NCBI GenBank assembly: GCA_005281725.1 | Contig: SSBO01000007.1 | Span: forward strand, 5,718,619-5,782,618 | Source of the DNA: Wuchereria bancrofti | Lineage: Eukaryota > Nematoda > Chromadorea > Rhabditida > Onchocercidae | DNA: 64,000 nucleotides | Reading direction: 5' to 3' | Shown here: piece after piece, positions 1 to 11,606 of the stretch | Layout of the letters: each line of letters opens with the position of its first letter | Position numbering within the stretch: position 1 is the stretch's first letter | The notes under the pieces: model-generated | What the model saw: only the letters and a program-made list of their open reading frames with translations | Database searches by the model: none | What the model was told of the DNA's origin: nothing | Program-made: the position numbers and the translations under genes

Positions 1-1346
1 CGGGTTTCACGCAATATATTATGTCTGGTGGTCAAGCATATGGTTTTATAACGGAACTTTTTTTTGATGTTTTCTCCTCAAAAGAATTACATTGTTTCTA
101 CGAAGATTTCATGTTATACAGCGATATAAGTATTTCTACCCGGGTAAATTTTGATTGAAACAATAGTACAAAAAGTATACAAATAACACAAAAAAGTTAG
201 GTTAAAGGTCAATGTGAAAAGTTTTGTAATCTTATTTATTTACTATTTTTCCAAATACGTAAATAATAATATTCGATGGGTTTCATCACAAATTAATTTC
301 TGATTTGAAATTGATACTTTAACCTACGCAGTTGTTGTTTTACCATTTTAGTTCTTTTTTGTTAAACCATAAAAGTTTTTATTAATTTTTAAAGTTTAAA
401 TTCAATATTTTAAAAGAGTACAAGAAGAATTTTGAAGTGTTTACAAAGTTGCCAAAAAAAGTGTTATTTTTCTTATCATTGTTAAATTTTCCTTTCTGAA
501 TTAACTTTGCAAGAAAAAAAAGAAAAGCATTTCCAGGTTGTTGATACTGAGTCGCAATTGCTACATATGCGAATTAGATCACCGAGCAAAAATATCAGTA
601 AATGGTATGAAGGAATCGATCAAGCGGAATTCAGTGGAATGCTACGAGAAGGAGGTCAATGATTTTAGAATTTGATAGATGAATCATATAAGTAACATTC
701 CGGTTTATAGAATGCAAATTATGATCGAATTAGAAATATATTTCGACATTTCTACCTTACATTGCTATTTAAAAAAAAAATGCAATCATTTAAGGTACGT
801 ATGAAATTTGCACAAAAGTAGACGTAACAGGTACACGACACGTACGTTTAATGCTGGTTATCTATGCTCATCATCGAGAAACAAAAAATAAAGCTAATAA
901 ACTTAAAAAAGAACATCATGAAACAACAGAAAAAATGAACGTAAGATATTCATTCATTAAAAGCAAGAAAAAAAATGAAAATTTTGTAATATTCATAATC
1001 AAAAAAAGAAAGAAAAATAAATAATTATGATCTTTAGTATTGTATAGTGTCATACACACAATATAGTCAATTGAAAATTTACAAAAATTTTTTTCCCTTC
1101 TAAATTTAGAATTAAAATAAGAAATTATTGCAGGAATCGATTAGCAATTTGAGAGAAATGATAGCTTCATCTGCATTTGCATTAAAACAACTGAAATCAA
1201 CACGTGATATACACTTGCAAATTAAAAATGCCAATAATATTGATATGTTTTCATTGATGCAAACAATTGTTATTCTATGCACATCGATTGTGCAAGTTTT
1301 TATTATTCGAAAATTTTTCTCTAACACTTCTAAAAATGTTAAATAA
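1..1346 (+). CDS. p24/EMP24/GP25L (TMED) cargo receptor, 5' end off window
   Basis: p24 proteins are type I membrane receptors cycling between ER and Golgi in COPI/COPII vesicles. Four exons join in phase: <3-143, 537-654, 795-940, 1134-1346 (206 codons with stop). Exon 1 carries the first GOLD-domain cysteine in HCFYEDF (visible residue 31). Exon 2 encodes VVDTE and RIRSPS, the usual central GOLD strand. Exon 3 supplies the second cysteine in GGTYEIC (residue 92), then a charged helix (AHHRETKNKANKLKKEHHE). Exon 4 gives the rest of the coiled coil, one membrane segment at about residues 172-193 (ending SIVQVFIIRKFF) and a short cytosolic tail with the FF motif used for coat binding. The tail ends KNVK, not a classical KKxx. 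The signal peptide must lie upstream of base 1. Splice sites are good; the exon 3 acceptor (TTTAAG) is weaker. Family assignment is firm; the subfamily is not decided. Confidence 0.85.
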
Positions 1347-1405
1347 TGAAGTAAATGAAGAAAAAAATGTAGGAAATTTATATAATTTACAACTCCTAAA
1401 ATAAT

Positions 1406-1411
1406 AATAAA
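1406..1411 (+). terminator. Poly(A) signal of the p24 gene
   Basis: An AATAAA hexamer lies 60 nt after the p24 stop codon, inside a short AAT run. Position and motif fit a nematode cleavage/polyadenylation signal. Cleavage itself cannot be seen. Confidence 0.5.
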
Positions 1412-4400
1412 AGATATAATGTGTCGCTTTCCTTTTTGAGTAATTAAACAAATTAATTTCATTACTTTAAATTTCTTAGCACTTTTTCTTTTGAAAAGTA
1501 TGATTAAGAGATTTATAAAAGATAAGAAGGTACGAATGAAGTCTGAAGACTTAGATACATATTTTTTGCTTTTATGTTGATGATGAAATTCTATTTCTGT
1601 GATGGAAATTATTAATTAATTTGTTATCATTATTATTATTCTAGGAAATTGTTAATTAATTTGTTATTATTATTGGCATTAATATTATTATTGTCATCAT
1701 TATCATTATTAATTATTATTAATAATTGTTATTACATCATTCGCAATATTTGCTTCAAATTCTTTCATACATTTATTTTCGTCGATCTATTTCTGCCAGA
1801 AATTACCCAAAAAAAAAGGAAATGTATTGCATAAAATGATTATATAGAACTCATCAAAAAAAAAAAATATATATCAAAAGATTCCATACATTTTTTCCTT
1901 TTCATAATAATCCATTAATTCAGTTTTGGTTCAATATATGGATTAAATGTTGTGCAAAAAGAAAAAAGAAGCATGACGACATCGTAAAATACAAAACATC
2001 TTTTATAAGTTTTTTATTTTTATAAAAAAGAAAAAATCAATACGAATAAAACAGATATGTGTTGTTTTTTGCATTTGTTAAGATAAGATGATATTAATGA
2101 TGCTTGAAGCTATCATTATTTTCATGCACTTTGTTCCCAAAGTAAACATCTAAAATATATGCTTCCAGATTTCTTTTTAAAAAAAGTAATTTACCTTTTT
2201 TTTCCTCTCAAACATATATTTTGTTATCCTTCTTTTTGCTTTTGTTCTTTATACATATATATGAATGTAATATTTTTCAATTCAAAATAAGGATTATATT
2301 CTGGCAAAAAAAAGGTACATTTCACAAGGAAAAGAAATATTAGCATATATATCATAAATAATTAAATTATAAAATTGGAAAATCATTTTTGCTTAATTAA
2401 TTTTGTATAAAATCGATTCTTACAATAGCAAAATTAATAGAATTATTGGATAGCATTTATAAATTATAGACCATTTCTTTAATTATTCTGTATGACTAAC
2501 GTAGCGATAATTCAAATTATGTAATGTTTTTTGAAACATTATATGTAGAATTTTTTTCTTTCTATTAAAAAAAGGGAGAAAAGGCAAAGTATTTTGCTAA
2601 TTTGATACTTGAAGTAATTAACTGTAGTTGATGAATGTTTTGATATTAAATATTAAAGGCTATTTTAAAATTTATATTTAATCATACGTGCAGAATATAA
2701 TTTAATAAAATTTCCATTTCCATTTTGGTAGTTTTCATTTTAGCATGTTTTACTACTTATGTTCATATAAATATTATCAATGATTAAAAGCTATGTCTTA
2801 TTATTCAGTATTATCAGTACGATATCATTACGTGCCACTTACATTATAAAAGGAAATGTAAAATTACATAACAACGCTATAATTTTAATTTTTAATAGAG
2901 TTATAGGATAGCGTAAATAAAGCTGAGTGTTTTATAGAAATTGTTATCCACAAAAAAAAAAAAATGTTCCGTATTATTTGACATTAATAAAGTAAATGAA
3001 ACAAATTTCAAATAATTTTGTTGAATAAATAAATGCATTATGACTTGCCCTAGAAGTAATCTAAAAAATACATTTAATAAATTTCACTCGAATTGCAGAC
3101 AAAATAAGTAAAAATTATTAGTATAAAGTTATAGGTAAAACTTCCAAGAAATTTTCCAAAATTTTTTCATTTTTCTTTCTTCCTTTTTTTTTTGTTAAAT
3201 TCTACAAAAATAAACTTTGGTTGTTCAGAATTGTTAGAAAAAATGAAACAAATAGAAAGGATAGCAACGAAAGAAAATAGGTGATCAGTGCTAACTATAA
3301 TTTTTATTACAATTTTGATCTTTTTCCTCATATGCTGAAAATGTTGCTTTTAATCAAAGCACAAACTGCTGATTAGTCGTAATCCAATGAATTTAACAAA
3401 TTACTAATTAAATTTTGTTTTCGCTTCTTTTTTCCTTTTTCTTTTTTAATTTGATTTAATCATATTTGTTTAGTTAAAGGTTTTGTATAAATAAAAGTTT
3501 CAAATTTTTCGGATTGTACAGTGCTGCATTGTTTCTTTGACGCAAACGAAGCATTAATTTATAGATTTGATGTTATTATCATTTATATTAAAAGTCAATG
3601 AACTGAAATATTAAAGCATAAATAATTCAAATTTGCTTTTTTCCTTCCTTTGCTTATTTCAAACACCATAAATTTATGCCGGAAGTGACATATGTGCCTA
3701 AATAAAAACTCAATTTTAATGTTTTAAAATAGATACTGTCTTCACTCTCTCTCTCCCTTTCACTCGTTTCCTATAAAATATCTTTCTCTCTTTTTTTAAT
3801 GAAACTTGAAAAAAAGCACAAGGATTGAAATTTAATTTGCACTTCTAGTGATGCAAAATGATAAATGGTACAAAACGAAATTATTATGCAAATAGAAGTG
3901 AATATGTTAAGAATAACTTTATATAACACTGAAGATTACAATTTTTACTTTTTATAAGAAAAAAAAATTTGATTTAGCTTCTCATTTAAAAAAATTATAT
4001 TTCTGAAAGAAAAAAAGTTTACGAGTTTTTTTTTGAAATCGCACAGAAATATTTCTTTTAACTATAAAAACAAAAATTATGACAAGACTATATAATGGGA
4101 AAGTGAGGTACGAGTATAATTATACAAGGATAATAAATAATTAAAATTTAATTTACATTCATGAAACGAGAACTGAATTCATATAAAATAAATATCGATT
4201 TTTTTAAAGTTTTGCAATTATATATTATTAATTGTATATTAAAATTTAAAAATTTAATTTATATTTACTTTAAAAAAAGGAATTCATGAAGCAAATAATG
4301 ATTTCTTTCTAAGTTTTATATTCCTTTCATAAAATTATTTAGTTAAAATTCAGTTTTTATTAATCGAAACGACGACTTTGCTTTTATTTTTATTTTTGCA

Positions 4401-5876
4401 ATTTTTTCCCCTTTATTTTTTCTTGTTTAAATAGGAAGGAAAAGAGAGATGAAGCAAGTTTTAAAGAATAAGTGACATCAAATTGGTCCAAGACGTGAGT
4501 GTACTAGTAGCTAATTAAAATAATTGCGATTGTATTTCTTTCTCTTCCTGTTTCTGTTTCGTCTTCTCTCTCTCTCTCTTCTCATCTCTTATTTTTTCAA
4601 AACTAATTTACTTTTAATTTTTCAATCTTAATCATAAAAAATTATTAAATAGTTGTGCCATTGTCCTCCTTCTGATTTTATGATAAATATTATATCATTT
4701 TTTCTAAAAAAAACTCCACTTTTTTCTGAATCAATATTAAATTTCAGTTTAATAACAATTTCCAATTCATATTTTTATGTACAGAAATAAATATTAATCT
4801 GAATATTAGTTGAATTAATTAATTGAATCCGTATTTTCAATTTTTTTAGATAATTCAGTTTATCAGATGATAATAATATTTGTGCAATTGATTAAGTGAC
4901 CTATGATGACATCTAAATTACACCACACAAAGCGTAAATGTTGCACTAATTAATTGTTTTGCCAATAATTATCACTTTTAAGTACATTCTTATATTGTGT
5001 CATCTAAGTTCTAATAACATTTATTTCCTTTTTTTGAAAAAAAAATTTTTTTCTTTAAAGATTTTATTTATTCAGTATGAAAATATATTCATTGTTGACA
5101 AATAGCCATAATATACCAATATATTTAATAAAAATACATTATATAACATTAATTTACTATTTACACCGTTTCACAAATACATAAACAGATAATCAAATAA
5201 ATAAATAAACAGATAAATAAATAAATTAATTAAGTGATGAACAACATCTACGTTTTTATACATATTATGCTTGCAATGCACATGTGTTTATTAATTTTTT
5301 CATAGCATATATTTAAATTTCTTTTTAAAGCATATGTTTTAATTTCTTTTTAATATAATTTAACCACCACCTTCTAACCACTTTTTTTAAAAATACACAC
5401 AGAATTTTTTTTGTTAACCGTTTTTAAATTATTAAGCAATCTTGTTTAGAACAATAAATCATTTTTTTTTAAAATGCAATTAGCTATTTTCTATTTTTCA
5501 GTTATCTCTTTCATAAAGTACAATTTTTCTATCAATTTTTTTTCTTAAATCGAAAAAGTCTTTATTTATCTTCTTATTTTAATATGACTTTATTTTGGTC
5601 CTTCTATTTTTTCTTTTTTTTTTTAAATGGGTGGAATTTTCTCTTTTATATAGATGAACTGATTTTTTAAATTCAGGTTTGTTTGACGAATTTCTTTCAA
5701 CTTAATTAATTAGTAGTTGATAATAGTTTTCTGTTCGAAAACACCTTAGTTTAAGTTAATTAAGTCATATCATATAATTTATTAAATAAATGTCAAATGT
5801 CTATGTCATCAGATTAGCAGAAAAAAAAAATATATATTCCATGTTTTCTTTTTTTGCTTAATTAATGAATATCATT
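1412..5876. other. Gene-free AT-rich span
   Basis: I see no supportable gene. The stretch holds poly-A/poly-T runs, a short ATT-rich tract near 1610-1730 and a CT tract near 4560-4590. The open frame at 1649-1834 is made by the ATT tract and is not credible as a gene. Confidence 0.5.
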
Positions 5877-5975
5877 TCACAATAGCACATCATCATGTTC
5901 AATGTCTTCTAGCCATAATTTTAATATCTTAGTTCTCTCAGATCGTAGCTTAGAAAAGTCGCAAGGCTTTCCTGC
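5877..5975 (-). CDS. Candidate terminal exon, minus strand
   Basis: Read on the minus strand, a T-rich run ending CTGTAAG (or GGCAG four bases on) is followed by 32 codons and a TGA. The encoded end (AGKPCDFSKLRSER, then TKILKLWLEDIEHDDVLL) has mixed charged and hydrophobic residues unlike the homopolymeric frames around it, and the base composition is less AT-rich than its flanks. No family is recognised and no upstream exon is proven. It could be chance: 30-codon open frames are common in this DNA. Confidence 0.25.
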   Translation of the reverse strand, partial: AGKPCDFSKLRSERTKILKLWLEDIEHDDVLL

Positions 5976-6106
5976 CTTACAGAAAAAAAGAAATTATTAT
6001 TAATTAAAGTGCATAACAACATTTATGTATATATATATATATTGAAATCAAATATTTTGAGCTAAGCCAAGCTTTTATCATTTCATTTAATCAGAGTTAA
6101 ATATTT

Positions 6107-6600
6107 AATAATAATAATAACAATAATGATAATAATAATAGTGATAATAACAATAATTAATTATTATTATTTCAATGTATACTTGAATAGTACTGACAAG
6201 ATAATGCCATAAATTTTCATTTCTATTTTATCACATTATATTTAACAACTTTTTTTCATACTTATTAATACATTAAAACAAGTAATATTTTAAAATATTA
6301 AATAATTATTTCAGGATAAGAGAAAAGGATGGATGTGAAGATAGCTGTCATGCTATCATATAATATGCTTAGTTAAACTAAGTAATAAAAAATCAATTAG
6401 AATTGAAATAAAAAAGCGGACAAAGCAGCGATTATTTTTTATTATTATTATTACTATTATCATTAATTATTATTATTATTATTACTATTATTATTAATTA
6501 TTATTATTACTATTATTATTTTTATTATTATTATCATTATTATTATTATTACTACTATTATTATTATTGTTATTATTGTATTTATCATTGCTACTTTTTA
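6107..6600. repeat. AAT/ATT trinucleotide tracts
   Basis: Two degenerate trinucleotide tracts, AAT-rich at about 6107-6170 and ATT-rich at about 6430-6600, lie on either side of ordinary AT-rich sequence. Interruptions by C and G (ATC, ACT, GTT) show they are old and decaying. Confidence 0.8.
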
Positions 6601-6788
6601 TTATTGGCATTGCCGAATTACTATACAATGAATAATTTTTACTTCAGTATTTGGACTGGGAGTTAAAAGAGGTATGGAATAGAAAATGGTAAATAACTTA
6701 ATAATCTTCATGCGAAGAAAAAAGAAATGCCTGAGAATGACGACATTGTCAATACTTAATAGTGCTATTTCCAATTCATTCCATTGAT

Positions 6789-6860
6789 AAACACACACAC
6801 ACACAGACGCACACACATACACAAATATACACATACTTACATACACACATACATACGCAA
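6789..6860. repeat. CA-rich microsatellite
   Basis: Imperfect (CA)n / (CATA)n tract. It makes the minus-strand open frame at 6601-6846 (valine, cysteine and tyrosine runs) an artefact. Confidence 0.8.
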
Positions 6861-8309
6861 CGATTTCAGTTGTCTAACCTGAGAAATGCCAATAGTTGAT
6901 TGGCCTGTCTACTACTAGGCTAGGTCATTCTTCATCTCAAATACTATTTTTTCTCAAAATGTTATTATCAAAATTATATTGCAATGATGTATGTAAGAAC
7001 TTTTTCAGGAAAAGTTACACTTTACGGTTAAATGACACTTTTTTATTACATTTTAAATGGATTAATTGTTATTTTGTGTTAAATTTCTGATACTAAGTAA
7101 ATTTATGAAAGAAATTTATTCTTAATTTCTTCTTCTTTGCTTTTTGTTGCGTGCAGTCTTTTTCTACTCTGCCACATCGCGGTGTTAGATTTATTAGTTC
7201 TGCTGAATATATCAATTTTAACGAGAGTCGAAATATAGGAAAAAATGAAAGTTGAAATAATTAGTATTGCAGCAATAAAATGTTTATTAAATAGTTTGGT
7301 ATATTTTTGATCATCTATGCAAATTGAAACTAAATTTACAGTAATATATTATCACAACTTATCCTTTACATATTCCCGTAACACAATAATTCTAATATTA
7401 ATTAATTGTGATAATTTTAATTCATTATTCGTCAGTCCCTTAAAATCAAATATGTGTCTGTGCTAATTTAATTAAAATTTAGAAGCAATAAAAAATTGAG
7501 CTTCAAAACTTTATTACAATTATTTAAATGTTTGTTTCCTTTTTCTTTAATTTGAATTTCTATACAAACGAATACAAAGGGGGAGGAAAAAAGAGAAGGA
7601 AAAATATGGAGGGAAAAAAGAGAGAGAGAGGAAGAAAAGGCTTAAGTGCCTTTAAGTAAAATGAAATGGATTGAGGATACTTAGAAATTTTTAGATTCCA
7701 AAAGAAAGAGTATAAGTGGACTATATCGAAATATATTTGTAACTAAATGTTTCCATGAAATTGAGGCATTTAAGGAAGAAACAGAAAATACTGATTAGAA
7801 TTTATTGAACTTACTGATAATTTGATTGAAGTATACTTTAAAAAAGGAGCTGAGAAATACACGCAAATTTAATCCTGCTTAACAGTGATAACATTGCTGA
7901 TATACGTGAGTAACTTTATCCTTGATCGATTCAAAAGTTAAAGGAAAATTTACAGTTTTATCGATCCAAACAATTCTTATTGTTGCTGTTGCTGCAGCTT
8001 AATGTAGGTTTGTTTCACTTTTCAATTGCTAAATTAAACCTTAATTTATAGTTTTTTTTTTTAATAAAAAACTTAAAATGATGCAAATAAATCTTTTGTT
8101 ACTTTTATCACTTCTTTTTTAAATAAAATCTTTTAAGATATATTGCAATTGTCACATCTAAAAATTTCTAAATAATTTTCATTTTTATTTCCGATGTTAC
8201 TTCATGATCAAAATTCCATTATAGCAAAATAATAAATAACGTAATCGATGTATCCATCAATTTGTATAATTTCTTTCTTTCTTTCAAATTATCTCTTTGA
8301 AGATATATT

Positions 8310-8440
8310 CATGACGTGATAGGATAAGTAGAGGAAGAGAAGAATTTGAAGAGGATAAGATATTTGGAAGAGGAAGATAGAGGAGGAGGAGAAAGAGGAA
8401 GAGGAGAAGAAAAAAAAAGAGAAAGAGAAGAAACGAAAAG
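8310..8440 (+). repeat. Polypurine GGA/GAA tract
   Basis: A long, nearly pure purine strand (GAGGAAGA-type units) of about 130 nt. Mirror-like polypurine tracts can form triplex DNA; whether this one does is not known. Confidence 0.7.
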
Positions 8441-8790
8441 AAGATTAAATAATGTTAGGTTTAAATCATCATAAATATTTGTATATATATGTTTGTATGT
8501 AAAAATGAAGGAGAAAATGAAGAAGAAATATTCGAATGAAAAGAGAATGAATTAAAGGATTGATAAATTCTCTACGTTATCGAATTTGAGATGATGAGAA
8601 AAATAATAAAAAATAAAATGAGAGAAAGAAGGAAAGTGACGCTTTGCGCTTTCTTGCATTTGCGTCTTTTTTAACTTTAGAATAAAAATTAAGCCTTTTG
8701 GAGCTGAATAAATCTATATATGTATACATTTAAGCCTTAGAGTAACGCCTTTTTAAGTTATCTTCATATGCATTTGTGTGTAAATATAGT

Positions 8791-8846
8791 TGAGTGTCAC
8801 TGTGACTTAAAATGTCACTGAGTGTCACTGTGGCCTAAAATGCCAA
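8791..8846 (+). repeat. 28-bp tandem duplication with a palindromic core
   Basis: The unit beginning TGAGTGTCACTGTG is present twice, 28 bp apart, with the copies differing at a few sites (ACTTAAAATG against GCCTAAAATG). The first copy contains the perfect inverted repeat GTCAC-T-GTGAC. Confidence 0.75.
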
Positions 8847-8977
8847 TAAACATGTTTTCAGCATTTTAGCATCCATTTTTTTGCTTTTTTTTTAAATAAA
8901 GTTATATGCAAAGCGTAAGCAGAAAGAAAATGATTAGGCATATATTTATATATATGCTTATGCATGAGTGGGATGAG

Positions 8978-9083
8978 TTGTAGCCTAGTAAAGCAATGAT
9001 GAGGTATGGCCTAGTGAGGAAATGATGGAGTATAGCCTAGTAAGGCAATGATTGAGTATAGCCTAAGTCAGACAATGATTAAG
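8978..9083 (+). repeat. 26-27-bp minisatellite, four diverged copies
   Basis: Four consecutive units of the form TATAGCCTAGTAAGGCAATG followed by ATTGAG, each differing by a few bases. Related GCCTA/TAGGC words recur to about 9400 (TAGGCATTGG, GAGCCTACTC, CAGCCTATAG), so the repeat field once extended further. No open frame or known element is seen. Confidence 0.75.
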
Positions 9084-9435
9084 CCAAAGCTAGGCATTGG
9101 TAATAATAGTATAGGCATTGGTAATGGGATAAGACAGTTTGTATAGGATTGAGAGAAAAGAGAAGGATAGAAAAGAAGTGTGGAAGTAGTAAGTAAAACG
9201 AATGTTGAGCCTACTCGGGGCTTAGACTAAGTGTTAGCTAGACATAACTTGTTCCCTCGAATAATAGCTTGTAAAACTGAGATAGTGGAAAGGGGAGGAA
9301 AACGAAAATTTCTAAGTGAGCGCTTGTTGAAATGAAAAGGTAAGATGATAATGTCAGCCTATAGAGAAAGTGGGAAAAAGTGGAGTGGTATGCTTAAGCC
9401 TGACTTTTAGTTTATCACTAGACGTTATTGTCATT

Positions 9436-9436
<1 letters not shown>

Positions 9437-9500
<64 letters not shown>

Positions 9501-9524
9501 CATAATAATAATAATTGGCCTAGT
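9437..9524. repeat. (AAT)n microsatellite
   Basis: A nearly perfect AAT run of more than twenty copies with one interruption near 9500. It produces a poly-isoleucine open frame at 9370-9594 that should not be read as a gene. Confidence 0.9.
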
Positions 9525-9619
9525 TATTGTTGTTTCTTATTGTTATTGTCTTTATTATATATATTTTTTTCTTCTCATCACTTTTACTGCTTGATGTTGT
9601 TGTTGCCGTTATTGTTACT

Positions 9620-9970
9620 GTTACAATAAAACAGCAACAGCAGTCATTATTATTAATATTGGCAATCAATCGAATAAGGTGTTACTTGAATTTTTCCTAT
9701 ACTATTATTATATATTTATTATTATTTTTGTTATTATTATTGTTAAAATTATCATATATTCATTATTATTATTATTATTATTACTGTCACTATTGTTGTT
9801 TATTATAATTATAGTTATTATTATTATCACTATTATTATTATTGTTATTATTACTATTATTATTTATTATTATTTATTATTTTTTATTATTTATTTATTT
9901 ATTATTATCACTGTTATTATTATTACTCTTATCATTATTATTATTATTACTATTATTATTACTATTAACT
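9620..9970. repeat. Degenerate (ATT)n field
   Basis: About 350 bp of imperfect ATT repeat with GTT, ACT and CTT variants. It keeps several frames open (9527-9808, 9679-9975) that are compositional artefacts. Confidence 0.85.
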
Positions 9971-10880
9971 ACTGATATATATTAGAATTTTATATCATAC
10001 TGTGGCTCGAATGTTTCATCCATGATCTTATCAGTATTCTATATGATAAATATTTACTACGAATTGTATACACATTTATTAAGAGTAAGAATTAACAATT
10101 ATACGTAGATATGTATACATATTACGAGACATTTAATTTAATTTATACACAATCAACATCGGTTTAATTTAATAAAATATTTTATTGGGACATTCAACAT
10201 GTAGGAATATGTTTAATTGAATCAAACATTTTATTGCAATATTCAGCGCATAATAATACATTTAATTTAATTAAATAATACAGAACATAACGACACGACT
10301 AATTTTGGTCAAATATTTTTTAAGGTAATCAACACATATCTAACGTCATACATCAAATTTGAATGAAATATTTAAGTTCAAAGTAACATTCAAACAATAT
10401 ATCTGATAACAGTAAATCAAAACTGATAATATTAGAATTGGAAAAATTTTCAAATGCTAGCCGCTTTTTATCAGTCATTTTGCTATTTTAACCACATCAA
10501 ATATCATTGTATTGTGAAAAAATCCCAACATTAGTCATCAGCGTTTTATTGTTCGCTCAATTCACATAAACTGTTATGAATAATGGATTTTAATGAAGGA
10601 TTATAAGTGCATGACTTTCTCTCTCTTTGTCTCTCTGTCTCCTTCTCTCTTTGTGTTTTTTTTTTTTGTAATTATAAAAAGCAAAAGCTCTAACTAAAAC
10701 AACAGCTGCTGTTTCAATTGACATTTTTCTTTTTTTCTCTCTCTCCCTTTCTTTTCTGATTAGAATTTAATTGCTAGTTAAAAAATTAATCAAATATCTC
10801 GCGCTTAATTAGCAAATTTCACCTGCACAAAACTAACTCTAACATTTTTAATTCATATCAAATTTAATGAAAGATTTCAA

Positions 10881-11420
10881 ACAAGAAGAAATAAAATTAC
10901 TAGTAAATAAATTATTTAAAGTTTCTCTTAATCGATACAACGATAATATTCGGAAGATAGATTAACAAATAAGATATTATATTATTTGCTTAGCATAATC
11001 GTTTTTCTTACAAATACAATTACTTCTTAACACTACTTATTATCTTATTGTTTATTGTTTAGCCAACGAATATTCATTTTATTTAATTCTTTTTGTCTGT
11101 TTCGTTTTGACCACTTAATTTGGTTATAATTATTAAATAAAAAGTAAAAATTTTTTTGTTGATTGACAGATAAATATAAACTACAATAATTTTTCTTTAT
11201 TAAACCATCATTTAAACTGCCATTGTTTATCATTGTCATGCTATTAATTTTTATAATCCATTTCAAAATAGCATTCATTAAGTTATCGACATAAGGAAAG
11301 TTGATTTCTTCATCATAAAAATAAACGAAGCCTAATGATACGATGAAAATTAAATAAATTTCGTTTAGAAAATAATCTGCAAGAAATGTTATCAATATTA
11401 CCGGTAATAATAATAATAAC
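10881..11420 (-). repeat. Inverted duplication, left arm
   Basis: This segment is the reverse complement of 33648-34196 with about 99% identity by eye: four substitutions clustered near 11315-11330, a one-base indel near the outer end, and a copy-number change in the bordering AAT tract. The inner edge of both arms is an AAT/ATT microsatellite beside the palindrome ACCGGT. No terminal inverted repeats or transposase were found, so a plain segmental duplication is as likely as a mobile element. Confidence 0.9.
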
Positions 11421-11449
11421 AACGATAACAATAATAATAATAATGACAA
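11045..11449 (-). CDS. Open frame inside the left arm, unknown protein
   Basis: A 134-codon frame, long for DNA this AT-rich. The first part is leucine repeats coded by the microsatellite. The remainder has a hydrophobic segment (PVILITFLADYFLNEIYLIF), then VDNLMNAILKWIIKINSMTM and a basic end (KWSKRNRQKELNKMN). The right arm repeats it, but there Tyr after SLGFV is a TAA stop and two more residues differ (Asp to Asn, Glu to Ala), with one silent change. I do not recognise the protein. It may be a piece of a duplicated gene or element, or not coding at all. Confidence 0.25.
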   Translation of the reverse strand: MSLLLLLLSLLLLLLPVILITFLADYFLNEIYLIFIVSLGFVYFYDEEINFPYVDNLMNAILKWIIKINSMTMINNGSLNDGLIKKNYCSLYLSVNQQKNFYFLFNNYNQIKWSKRNRQKELNKMNIRWLNNKQ

Positions 11450-11535
11450 TAGTAATAATAAAGTAATAATGATAATAATGACAACGATAATAATAATAAT
11501 AGTGATAGTAATAATAACAATAATAATAATAAAAT
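11421..11535. repeat. AAT/GAT microsatellite beside the left arm
   Basis: Imperfect AAT, GAT and AAC triplets. They border the duplicated segment and may have been where it recombined (inference). Confidence 0.8.
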
Positions 11536-11606
11536 GCTTTTAAATCTTGTTTGTCTACAAGACTAAATTTTTGAAATACATATACCCCTTGGGAAATACT
11601 TTTCAA

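Noticed and set aside
711..794. Open 28-codon stretch between p24 exons 2 and 3
   Set aside because: First taken as a p24 exon, but its phase fits neither neighbour. Using the acceptor at 793-794 gives GGTYEIC in phase, so this stretch is intron.
6320..6374. Plus-strand word after ATTTCAG reading IREKDGCEDSCHAII and stop
   Set aside because: Only 15 codons and no partner exon; TTTCAG sites are frequent by chance in this DNA.
11313..11606. Tyrosine-rich minus-strand frame near the left inverted-repeat arm
   Set aside because: Produced by the AAT/GAT microsatellite read in a second frame.
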